DNA of 64,000 nt. Origin: Tetrahymena thermophila SB210 (taxonomy: Eukaryota; Ciliophora; Oligohymenophorea; Hymenostomatida; Tetrahymenidae). The position numbers and the translations under genes are program-made. Shown in pieces: positions 1 to 10,742 of this stretch; the stretch's first letter is position 1; each line of letters starts with the position of its first letter. The DNA is taken from NCBI RefSeq assembly GCF_000189635.1, contig NW_002476463.1, positions 372,001-436,000 on the forward strand. The letters are read 5' to 3'. The notes below the pieces were generated by a model that was given only the letters and a program-made list of their open reading frames with translations, was not told the DNA's origin and did not search any database.

Positions 1-179
1 AATGGAGATTAATAAATATATAATTGTTTAACAGATAAAAATGGGTTTGTCTAAGTAATATACCAAAATATCATTAAGCAAAATCTCTAAAATAGCCTAA
101 ATTTGGATATACATAAATAATATATTAAACTATTTAAGATTTTTTAAGAATAATATTGGAGAATTGGTAAAAGTAGATT

Positions 180-1400
180 TGATGGATAAGAGTATTCAAA
201 TTAAAGTTTACTGTTTGATAATTTTTGCATAGGATGAATCTCTTAATTCTCATCCTGAATGAATAATGAGCTTAACGTCTTATATATTCTTATGCATTTA
301 TAAAAAAGTTACTTAGTAATAATTTATAATATACACTTTACTGTCTATTACCGAAACCTTAAGAATGTAAAGGAGATTCAATTAATATCAAGAAATACAC
401 GAATGGGTAAAATAAAAAAAGTTTTTTATAACTTGAATTTAAAAATATAGTAATTACTTTATGCTCAATATGACAAAATTTAACAATTATTTAAAAATTT
501 TAATAAATTAAAAGAGTTTTCATATTTTTTATCTATTAGGTTTATATGGTTTCAGTAAGCTTAGCAAAAAGGACAGGAACTCAATCTGCTAGGGAAAATT
601 ACTTTTGAGTTAAGTAAAGACTTAGATGTTATCTAAGCATTTAACAAATCTTACTGTTTGATCAGCAACGCAGTTAAGTTTTTAAAGAAATATATGGCTA
701 GTACTCAATCTATCATGATAATAGTAGTATAAGCAGAAACTGCAGATTTATTCACTAGAAAATATCAGTTGAATGACGCTTACCAATTAAAGTAATGTAC
801 ATTTAAATTTTCAAGAATCTAAATTGCTATAATTATCCATCCACCTTTGGTTGATTATTATGTATATATATCTTATGCATTTAGAAATTCTAAAAATTGA
901 TTACAAAATTAATTTTTTAATTAAAACTTTGGAAATTAAGATAGTCATTCTATAATTGCTGGTACTTAAATAGAGCGGGCTAATATCTTAACTTAATCAA
1001 ATTACTGTAAGCAGGTAAGAATTAAATTTTGAATAAATTATTCTCTGATTTAAATTTCAACTATTAGAACTCCATCATGTTGTTTTAAAAATCCCTAAAA
1101 AACTATATGGAATAGAAAATAGAATTCATTATCACCTTTAGGGTAAATAGTTGGAAATAGAAATTTTTTATCTTAAATTTTCTTCTTTATACTATTTTTG
1201 GCAAAACTTTGAAGAAGCATGAAAGTACAAATCTAAGTTGATTGATGGCTAGGATTTAATTTATTATAGCCACTACTAGCTATATTTTTGTAAAAGGTGG
1301 ATATAAGAAAAAGCCTTAGAAGATGAGGCTAATAAGTGCTAGAGGATGATGAGATAAATTGATTTTATTAAGACACATTGGAAACAATGAAGTTGTGCTT
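180..1400 (+). pseudogene. Decayed TPR-type gene, copy 1
   Basis: This stretch aligns with 8380-9800 and in part with 5310-5900. Read with TGA as the only stop, it gives broken pieces of one protein: a segment around 550-760 rich in Leu/Lys/Gln, and a segment around 940-1140 matching the copy-2 piece that contains the KIPKKLYGIENR run. In-frame TGA codons and frame changes interrupt every candidate frame. The TPR assignment comes from the better-preserved copy at 8.7-9.3 kb, which has an N-H-P-L-L-A-H-Y-Y followed by a K-A-M-E-I pattern as in kinesin-light-chain-type repeats. No start codon or complete exon set could be defined. Confidence 0.5.
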
Positions 1401-1739
1401 GAATATAATAAAAAAATATTAAGTGTTGTTAGACAGGTTCTAACTTAATAACCAAATTTTTACTAATTTTTAGAATCAATTACTTAAATAGAAGAAAACC
1501 AATTTAATTTTTTTTTTATTTTTGAATTAATAAAGCGATTGATTGGATTTAAAAATATTGTAAAAAAAAATAAATATTTCAAATAAAATTAAATATTTTT
1601 TTATATTGAAAACATAAATATTTATTTATTTATATTTTTAGCTTTGTATAAACAATTTTAAAGTCTTTAAAAAAATTACAACATGGTATAATATAAAAAA
1701 TAAATTATTTAGATTATAATTATCGTTTTTACATACTAT

Positions 1740-2000
1740 TTTTCCTAAATTTTTTGTAACACTGTGTAAAATTTTGAAGTATTTGCTTTTCTTATGCTAT
1801 AACCATCAAATTGATTTGTTCTATATATTAATATTTGTTTTTAATTTTAGAGTTTTAAAGCCATAACTTTTCAGAATTCTTCATAAAGCGATTGAATATT
1901 TTTTGCAGATTTTTAATTTATTCATATAAAATGTTTGAAACAACTTCAATCACTAGAAATTTCCCTTTATATTATTGAAATTCAGTTAAAAAAACTAATC
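1740..2000 (-). pseudogene. Remnant of the 240-residue family gene
   Basis: The minus strand matches the 3' part of the intact gene at 9964-10742, including the region coding the L-K-N-S...W-L...S-K-I-K core. It then jumps, near 1910, to sequence equivalent to about 10410-10490, so the middle of the gene is deleted. What follows corresponds to about 11240 onward, so exon 1 is also gone. It cannot encode a family protein. It shows that copy A of the duplication once carried the same gene as copy B. Confidence 0.6.
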
Positions 2001-4289
2001 ATTAATCTTATTTCCTCAATAAAAAATAATGTAGGTTTGGATTTGAGTGTAAAAAACTAAGAAATTATTAGAAAAAAATTTTTATGATGCTAGTTAGTAA
2101 TTTGATTTATGAATAGAATTTTAATTTGATAAAAAATTTATTTTCGATCGCAAAAATTAATTAGAAGATTAATTATGAAATTGATTAAAATATAGATAGA
2201 TGAAAGCAAAAACTAAATAAACAATTTAATTTACAGTATTTTTTTAATTTAAAAAAATAGTAAAATTTATTATAATGCTTACTAATTGCAAAAATAGTAA
2301 CAAATAATCTTTATTATTAGCTAACAAACTTTCTTAAAATAATGCTTATTCATAAAATTTAAATATTAATTGATGTTATTTAATTTTGCTCTGCTTTTAT
2401 ATAATAAAGCTTTTAAAACGTTAGATTTAAAATTGCTTTATTTTAGAATCTAAAATTATTACATTTTATTATAAATAATGATTTTACAGATATTTTATAA
2501 GTATTTTAAAAGCTTATTTACAATTAAGACATAATAAAAATTTCAAGTTGGGTTTGTTTCTTCTCTTAATTCTTAATTTGCTCAATTAAAAGCAGCTAGA
2601 TAAATTTTTACAATAATTATTTTAAGAAAACTTTAAATAATTTTTATAACTTTTGTTTTATTTTATTAATTATAACTTGCTATTAAGATAATTTTATTAA
2701 TATTAAGTATTTAAGCTTATTTTAATTTATATTATCTATAATATAATAGGGACTTAAAGTTTAAAGAGATTTATATTTTTTAACATAACTTCGCCAATGC
2801 TTATCTGAATTAACTCCTATTTTTAATCTATAATTTATTAAAATAATTTATTATCCTCTTATTTCTGATTTAATAAAAATAGAATTCAAACTATTTTCAG
2901 CTAGTGTATTTATTTTCTTTTACTAAATTTCGGAGGTATTTTTAAATTAGCAATAAATAACTTTATGTTTCTATCAAAATTTTTATCAAAGTTTTAATAT
3001 GTTTTTTTCTTGATAATTTAGTAAAGAAACTAATATTAATTTTAAAAATTATATAAAATAAATGTCCAATAATCATAATTAAGAATTGCATTTGAAAAGA
3101 AAATTTAGAATTTAATTCAAACCTATATTTGATTTGTTTCACAAGCAAGATGAGAATTAAAGTTTACATTTATTTTTGTATTGACTACAGGTAAAAAAAT
3201 AAACTTTAATTTTATTGATTCAAGTAGTGATATTTATGGGAATATAGTAATCTTAAAATTTAAATAATTCAATTAGAAAAATTTATAAGTATTTATAAAT
3301 ATTTAATTAATTTTTGCAACAATAAATTTAAGCAAACACAAACAAACATTTTTTTTCAAGCTCTTATCTTTATGGAGTAATTGAAAATTTTGAATAATCT
3401 TAATTTAATAATATTTTATAAGGATAACCATTAAAATATTATAATTATTTTAGAGGTATTCTTTTAAACAGAAAGTTTAACATAAATTAAACGATCATAG
3501 ATATTTCCTTATGTATATATAGAAAAGAAAATAAATATTGAGCTTGAGTATAAAGTGTTATCAGCCACTGGAAGAATTTTTTAATTTACATAAGCTTCAC
3601 AAACAAATCAGCTATAATGAATAGAAAAATTATAATAAATAAGAGTAGCAATAATTATAATTGAATATAAAAAGTAAATTTTTAATTTATAATTGAAAAT
3701 ATTAGCCAATAAAACTCAATAAAGTAAGCAATTTAATTTAAAATATTTTTTTTAACTCTAAACAATTTAAAAAATATATTAGGACACTCTCTTAATAATA
3801 GCTCATAAAATTAATTTTACATTATTTTTTCTTTCGGTTTAACTTAGAGGGATAACGTATTAATAAATTAGCATAATTTTAATTATTTAAAGTTAAAAAC
3901 AAAATTTGACACATATATTTTAATATTTTCTTTTGTTTCTTAAATTAATTTATTTAATATTTTAATTGAATATGCAAAATATTTTAAATTAGTTGTTTAT
4001 ATTTCCTCTTATCTAAACATTATTTTAACTTACTATAAATTTCTACGAATGTGCTTTAGATTTTGATTATTTAATAATGAGCTATATATTGCATAATATT
4101 AAAGGAATTTTTGCAAATTTACAATTTTAATTCAATAACATTTTCAAAATATAAATTTATACATTTTATTTTTATTCTAAACGTAATTATAAAAAAACAT
4201 ATTATTTACAAATTTTATGTATTTAATCGTTAGAATATTTAATTTTATTTTTATTTTTAAATAGTTTCCATCTTATTTAAATTAAAGAC
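2001..4289. other. Gene-free stretch
   Basis: Positions 2001-3700 are the distal part of the duplicated block and match 11240-12850. No frame carries a recognisable protein. Positions 3700-4289 are very A+T-rich, with some likeness to 7450-7540. The short minus-strand frame at 2963-3148 is not conserved as a protein in the second copy and was not called. Confidence 0.6.
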
Positions 4290-5900
4290 CCATGAGTAAG
4301 CTAAACAAAACAAAATAGAAATGCCAAATAATAAATTGCTATTAAAGATTTTGATAATATTTTTGATGATCTTAACTAAGACATTTATAGAATATCAATT
4401 ATTAGGGAAAATGAAGCTAATGTGAATAAAAAAATAAAAATGAAAGAATTAAAGTAGGTTTAGCCTTTTTAAAAAACTTTAGCACAGAATAAATATTAAA
4501 AATGGCAAAATAAACTTTCATATTTAAACTATATACTTTATCTATATTCAGTAAAATTTATGTGGTGGATCATATTATGCTTTTAAAAATAGCAGATCAT
4601 AAACAGAGCCTCTAATTTTAAAGCACATTTTTAATGAGGAACTATTGCTGATCATGAAAAAAATAATGAACTCTAAATGATTTAAAGAATAATTTAATAC
4701 TTAATAGATCCATATAAATAAAATTTTAAACATTAAAAATGTTGAAAAGCTTGCCAGCAATCTTACTAATAAAAAATATGGACCTGTTTTTAAGGAAAAA
4801 AAGAATATGCTATTAATAAAAAAGTGGTGATTTAAATTATTATTTTTTGATTATTTTTAATTTCAAAAGTTAATTTTTTATATTCAAATAGACAAATGAC
4901 TTTGGATATATTTTAAAGGAATTGGATAGACGATAGTAACAAAGAGATAACATTTAGAAAGATGAATATAGATTTAATTAGTGGTACATGAACATATTGT
5001 TAAAGAATGTCTTAAAAATAGTCACCTATGGATATCCATTAAAAGCCTTTCGAGCTATAGTTTCAGCTGAATCAAAGTGACAGTTATGATAGATACAATT
5101 TAAAGCTATAATCCTCTTTACCCTTTAATAGCTCATAAAAATATGGTAGGTTGAAAAATCAAGTAAGATTTAATTAATCTCTAGAAATGCATTAATTGTG
5201 TATATATATTTAAAGGAAAATTTTTTAAACTCTAAATCATGATCTTAATTTACTGACTTAATTTATCATTTATTGTAAAAAGTAAATAATTTGCAAATTT
5301 TACATTTTCTTTTTTTCTCTATTAGGCTTACACAATTTCAGTGAGCAGAGCGAAAAGGACTACAAGTAAAACTATTTGAGAAAGTTGCTGTAAAGGGGTA
5401 AGTAAAGACAATCATGTATATAAAAAGATTAATGAATCTAAGGCATTAATCAGTTAAGCAGTTAACATTTTTAAACAATATATGGTGAGGAATTAATTTT
5501 GAAAAATGATGCATATGCAGAGATTTCAGATTTATTAACTTTAGATATAGTAGTTGAAAGGGGTTCATTAATTAAATTTATAGTGTATTATAATTGTTAC
5601 AAATAAATATGTCAATAATCATCCATTTTTGGCAGATTTTTATATAAATATACCTTTTAAATTTAAAGTTTTAAGACTTTGGTGAGTCAACAATAAATTT
5701 TTAATATGGAAATTAGGTAAAAATAAACGTTATCAATTACTAAAATTTTATTACTATTTAATGATCTTGTAAATTAAGAAAAAGTTTTTTGGAGAAAATC
5801 ATCCTATTAGTGATGATACTTACACAAAATAACTAGTCAATCTAAGTTATTTAAATTAATTACAATAACTAATTGTAAGGTAAAATTTAAATATTGAATA
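4290..5900 (+). pseudogene. Decayed TPR-type gene, copy 3 (diverged)
   Basis: From the ATG at 4291 onward several frames give protein-like pieces. A piece around 4565-4835 reads with few stops (Cys-Gly-Gly-Ser-Tyr-Tyr near its start, Leu-Ala-Ser-Asn-Leu-Thr-Asn near its end) but has an in-frame TGA about 4677. Positions 5040-5150 match about 8060-8170, and 5310-5650 match 8730-9080, the TPR-like part of the family. Frames change between pieces by more than introns can explain. I read this as a third, older copy of the same gene. Whether the 5' piece belongs to the same gene is inferred only from order and strand. Confidence 0.45.
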
Positions 5901-6165
5901 ATAATTATATAACTTTAATTTGTTTTTTAAGAATTGCATAAAATAGCTTTAAAAAAATCGAGAAGTACTGATAGTTTCGAAAATAATATCATCATATCAT
6001 CCTTAGATGCAATAATGCAATAATTGAAGTATTTCATTTTCTATATTTTTAACTAATAATACAGATGAATTTTTTCTCTCCAATTTTAAAGTCTAAAAAA
6101 CAAATTATAACATCTATTTAACAGAAAAAATAAACTATATATATAATAATAATAATTTCTTCATG

Positions 6166-6926
6166 CTATTTTTCCTCAACTTTTTATAGCAATTTGTAAA
6201 AGTTTGAAGGATTTGCCTTTCTTATGCTATAACCATCAAATTCATTTATTCTATGTACTAGTCTTTGTCTTTAATTTTAGAATCTTAAAGCCATAGTTTT
6301 TCAGAGTTCTTCAAAAAATGATTAAATATTTTTTCAGATTTCTGTTTTTACTCAAATTTTTTATCTTGAGATTGAATCTTCCGAATATTGCCAAATTTGT
6401 AGAAACCCTATGCTTAATGTGCTCAAAAGTCCACTTATCTTCACTCAAATTTTCATAAAAGCTCATCAAGAAAGTATCTTAGCACTCAGTAATATGTCTT
6501 TTAAAGGCTGACAAAATATTCTTATACAAATTATGTTTACTTTTTGATATTAAATTAAAAATTTATTAATTTTCTAAATTATTGACTCCCTTTTATTCGC
6601 AAAGAATACTTGACACAACTTCAATCATGGGAGTTTTTCCTTTATATATTATTTTATTTCAGCTAAATTTATAATTAATATTTACTTAATCTTTCATTTT
6701 GATTTATGCATTTTGTTTTTGCCATATGACTCAGTTTTTTAATTTAGTTCGGAAATTTATTAATATAGTCCTTATATTAATCAAATGGTATATTCAAATA
6801 TATTTGAGATTATTATTTTAATTATTTTCTATACTAACAAGTATGTTAGTGTAAATAATCATCCTCATTTTATTTCATTTATTAAAAGTTTTCTTCTGTT
6901 TTAGCAAGAAAATGATAGTTAATCAT
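6166..6926 (-). pseudogene. 240-residue family gene broken by a 1-bp deletion
   Basis: Exon 1 (6926-6686, Met-Ile-Asn-Tyr start) and a 46-bp intron (6685-6640) match the intact gene at 9964-10742 in position and phase. Exon 2 then stays parallel, including the segment K-H-N-L-Y-K-N-I-L-S-A-F, until about 6330. There one base is missing relative to the intact copy, and the frame runs into TGA at 6311-6313. Beyond that the sequence still encodes the L-K-N-S, W-L and S-K-I-K core in the shifted frame, down to about 6166. An assembly error is possible, but 6040-6170 has also diverged and lacks the expected stop. Most likely a recently inactivated member. Confidence 0.65.
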
Positions 6927-7936
6927 AATTTTATATTCCAAAAAGTAAGTTTAAAAATAATTTATATTTGATAAAGATTATTTTTATAATTATTATAAAA
7001 TCTTCTCTAACTCTTCAATTTCTGTTTCAGCAATACAATATACATCAAATAATTGATTTTTGTTATTTTTTAATTAATCAATCCAATCCCCTCTCTTTTT
7101 GAAAAATAAAGAAAAAACAGCTGAGTTATTTTGTTTTTAATATCAATCTACCAAAAACCTTACCCAACTTTAGAAATTTAATTTAAACAAAATAAATAGA
7201 ATTTATTATTTTAAATATATAAATTATCTATTATTATATTTTTATTTTTATAAAAAAACATTAAAATATTTTATTATTTTTATCTTTTCAATAATACATA
7301 AAATTTATTTTACAAAATATTAAAAATTTCCAAAATGTGTTGAATAATTAATATACTGTGAATATAAATGGTTTACATTTATCACTACCTTCATTATTTA
7401 TTTCCAGATAATTACAAAAACCTGAAAATACATATACTACTTTATGTATAATATAAATTTGAAATATTAATCATAAAACTCAATAAAATAATCAATTTAA
7501 TTTAAATTATTTTTTAAATTCTAAAAAAATGGGTAAAAAATTTTTTAAGTTCAAAATTTGAGGAAAGGCATTAAATGTTATCAAAAATTTGTTAAATTTT
7601 GATAAAAACAGAATAATAAAAGCTATTCAAATAATGAATTAGCAAAATTAGCTTAAAATCATAAAAATGAAATAAAATATTGGTGACTTTACCTAAAGAA
7701 ATATTAATTATTTTCAAAGTTTTAAATAAAACTTTGTATTTTAAAAAGAATTTTAGATATTATTCTATCAAGTTTAGTTAGAAGAAGAAGAATATTTCAA
7801 ATTATATAAATAAGCTCTCTCTTACAAATACTATAAATTGGTAAAAAGTTGTTTACATAGCTATTTTTTTAATTATTTTTACTTTCTAATGTTAATTTTT
7901 TGTATTTAATTTAGGTAAATTATTATTGATAAAATA
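6927..7936. other. Gene-free spacer
   Basis: Very A+T-rich with no convincing frame on either strand. Positions 7450-7540 resemble 3690-3780, which suggests both lie at equivalent boundaries of older duplicated units. Confidence 0.5.
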
Positions 7937-8379
7937 ATGGAGATTAATAAATATATAAATTTCTAACAGTTGAAAATGGTTTTATCTTAGTTATACACCA
8001 AAATATTATTAAATAAAATCTCTATAATAGCTTAATTGTGGTTAATCATAAAGTACTTTTAATATTAAGATATCAGCTGGATGAAAGAGTTTGATATGAT
8101 AGATGTAATTTGAAGTTATAATTATCTTTTTTATTATTGCTGGCTCATCAAAAATAAAGCAGTTTGAAAGAAATTTTAGAGAAACAAGAAAATTAAATAA
8201 AAGAAAATTAAGAATTCATGAAAGAAACTAAGTGATTGCTTGGTTAATTTATTAAATTTGGCAAAAGCAATAGAAAAAAAATTAGAAGAAATATTAAAAT
8301 TTCTTTTAGGATAATTTAATTATCGAATTATATTTATAAACTCATTGCGCTTAAAATCAATCTTTTATAAATGGAAATA

Positions 8380-9800
8380 ATATATTAAACTATTCAAGAA
8401 GATTTAAGAACATGCTTGGAGAATTGGTAAAAGTAGATTTAATGGATAATAATATCCAATTAACGCTTACTGTTTGATTATTTTTCCATAGGCTGAATCT
8501 CTTAATTCTTATTTTGAATGAATGATGAGCTTAATATCTTATATATTCTTATGTAATCAGAAATGAGTTACTTATTAATCGTTTATAATAACCACTTTAA
8601 AACCTTAAGAATGTAAAGGAGATTCAATTGATATCAAGAAATACACGAATGGGTAAAATAAAAATAGTTTTTTATAACTTGAATTAAAAAAATAACAATT
8701 ACGTAATTCTCAATTACACAATTTAATAATTAAGTTTAATATTGTTTCAGTGAGCTAAGAAAAAAGGACTAGAAATCAATCTGCTTGGGAAAATTACTTT
8801 AGAGTTAAGTAAAAACTTTGATGTTGACTAAGCATTTAAAGAATCTTACTGATTGTTCAGCAAAGCAGTTGAGTTTTTAAAACAATTTATTGTCAGGAGT
8901 CAATCTAGATAATTGTAGTAGATAGCAGAAATTGCAGATTTATTCAGTTGAAAATATCAGTTGAAAGACTCCTACCAATTAAAAAAAAGTGCATTTAAAT
9001 TTTCTCCATATTGTGATAATCATCCACTTTTGGCTCACTATTATGTATGTATATATATATATTTTATATATGAGAAATTCTAAAAATTTTGATTACAATT
9101 TGACTTTTTAACTAAAGCTATGGAAATTAAGATAGTCATCCTTTAATTGCTGGCACTTACATAGAGCGGGCTAATACCTTAACTTAATTAAATTACAGTA
9201 AGAAGTTAAGATTTGAATTTTGAATAAACTATTCTGTGATTTAAATTTCAACTATTAGAGTTACATAATATTGCTTTTAAAATTCCTAAAAAACTTTATG
9301 GAATAGAAAATAGAATTACATTATCATTTTTAGGGGAAGGTAAAAGAAATTTTTATTTTTTGTCATAAATTATCTTCTTTTAATGTAACATTTTTTTTTT
9401 TTGAGTAGCAGAAATTTGAAGAAGCATGAAAGTACTAATCTAAGATGATTGATTGATGGCAAGGATTTAATTTATTATGGCCATTATCCAATTTAGCTAG
9501 CTAATTTTTTGCAAAAGGTGGATATAAGAAAAGTCTTAGAAGAAGATGAGGTAAATAAGTGCTGAAGATGATGGGATTAATTAATTTCATTAGGCCACAA
9601 ATGAAGCACTGAAGTTTTGTTTGAATATTATAAATAATAATTAAGTTTTGTTAGAGAGGCTCTAACTTAATAATCACCTTATGACTAATTTTAGAATCAA
9701 TTTCGTAAATAGTGGAATAACGAATTTAGTTAATTTTTGATAATTGAATTCAGAAAGCAATTGAATTTAAAAATACTGTTAATGAAAAGAAATACTTGAA
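8380..9800 (+). pseudogene. Decayed TPR-type gene, copy 2 (best preserved)
   Basis: One frame from about 8758 to 9330 reads as protein with Leu-rich helical segments. It includes K-N-F-D-V-D-Q-A-F-K-E-S-Y, then N-H-P-L-L-A-H-Y-Y and later K-A-M-E-I-K. That spacing fits tetratricopeptide repeats of the kinesin-light-chain kind common in Tetrahymena. At least four in-frame TGA codons interrupt it, for example just after E-S-Y and after D-L-F-S. Matching sequence in copies 1 and 3 shows it was once a real gene. It lies convergent with the minus-strand family gene at 9964-10742. The exact start and exon limits cannot be fixed. Confidence 0.55.
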
Positions 9801-9963
9801 ATAACATTAAATTGTTTTGATAAAAATGCTTTTTATATTGAAAACATATAACATTTAGTTATGAAATTATTTATATTTTTAGCTTTGTATATTCAGTTTT
9901 AAAGTCTTTAAAAAAATGACAACATTAGATAATAGAATAATTAAGTTATTTATATTATAATTA

Positions 9964-10742
9964 TCATTTTTACATGCTATTTTTCCTATATTTTTTATAG
10001 CACTATGTAAAATTTTGAAGGATTTGCTTTTCTTATGCTAAAACCATCAAATTAATTTGTTCTATATATTAATCTTTGTTTTTAATTTTAGAGTCTTAAA
10101 GCCATAGCTTTTCAGAGTTCTTCAAAAAGTGATTGAATATTTTTTGCAGATTTCTGTTTTTACTCAGATTTTTAATCTTGAGGTTGTATCTTCCGCATCT
10201 TGCTAAATTAACAGAAACTCTTTGCTAAATGTGTTCAAAAGCCCACTTATTTTCACTCAAATTTTCATACACACTCATCAAGGAAGTATCTTTGCACTCG
10301 ATAATATGTTTCTTAAAAGCTGATAAGATATTCTTATACAAATTATGTTTACTTTTAGAAATAAAGTTAAAAATTTATTAATTTTCTTAATCATTAATTC
10401 CTTTTTATTCAAATAAAATGTTTGACACAACTTCAATCACTGGAACTTTCCCTTTATATATTATTGAATATCAGTTAGATTTTTTAAATAGTAACTAATT
10501 TATTTACTTAGTCCTTCATATTGATTTATGCATCTTGTTTTTGCCACATGACTCAATTTTTTAATTTAGCTTGGAAATTTGTTAATATAATCCCTATATT
10601 AATCTAGATGTATTTTCCAAGATATTTCAAATTATTAATATTTTCTATACTTACAAGTATTTTCATATTAATTCCCATCCTCATTTTATTTAATTTAATA
10701 AACGTTTTCATCTGTTTGAGCAAGAAAAATATAGTTAATCAT
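9964..10742 (-). CDS. Unrecognised 240-residue family protein, member 1
   Basis: I do not recognise the function. Two exons, 10742-10508 and 10451-9964, flank a 56-bp GT...AG intron (10507-10452). Splicing gives 240 residues ending at TGA, with no internal TGA. The N-terminal half is Gln/Asn/Lys-rich with L-D-Q-Y-R-D-Y-I-N-K-F. The C-terminal half carries the family core: K-N-I-L-S-A-F near the start of exon 2, K-W-A-F-E-H-I, a C-G-R-Y patch, then F-L-K-N-S, W-L-Q-D-S-K-I-K-N-K and a final helix-like stretch. No signal peptide, membrane segment or catalytic motif is visible. The start is the first ATG in frame and is shared with the broken copy at 6926. Plus-strand frames at 10608-10974 are antisense shadows. 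Confidence 0.65.

Larger units (their letters stand above)
1..3700. repeat. Segmental duplication, copy A (matches 7937-12850)
   Basis: The first bases of the window recur at 7937, and the match continues in blocks. Examples are about 360-410 with 8605-8655, 535-760 with 8745-8960, 1740-1900 with 9965-10150, 2250-2700 with 11310-11770 and 3460-3620 with 12650-12800. Copy A lacks about 270 bp present at 8090-8360 and about 1 kb covering most of the minus-strand family gene. By eye the shared blocks are mostly over 85-90% alike, so the duplication is fairly recent. The unit contains a decayed TPR-type gene, a family-gene remnant and about 1.7 kb with no recognised coding. Confidence 0.85.
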
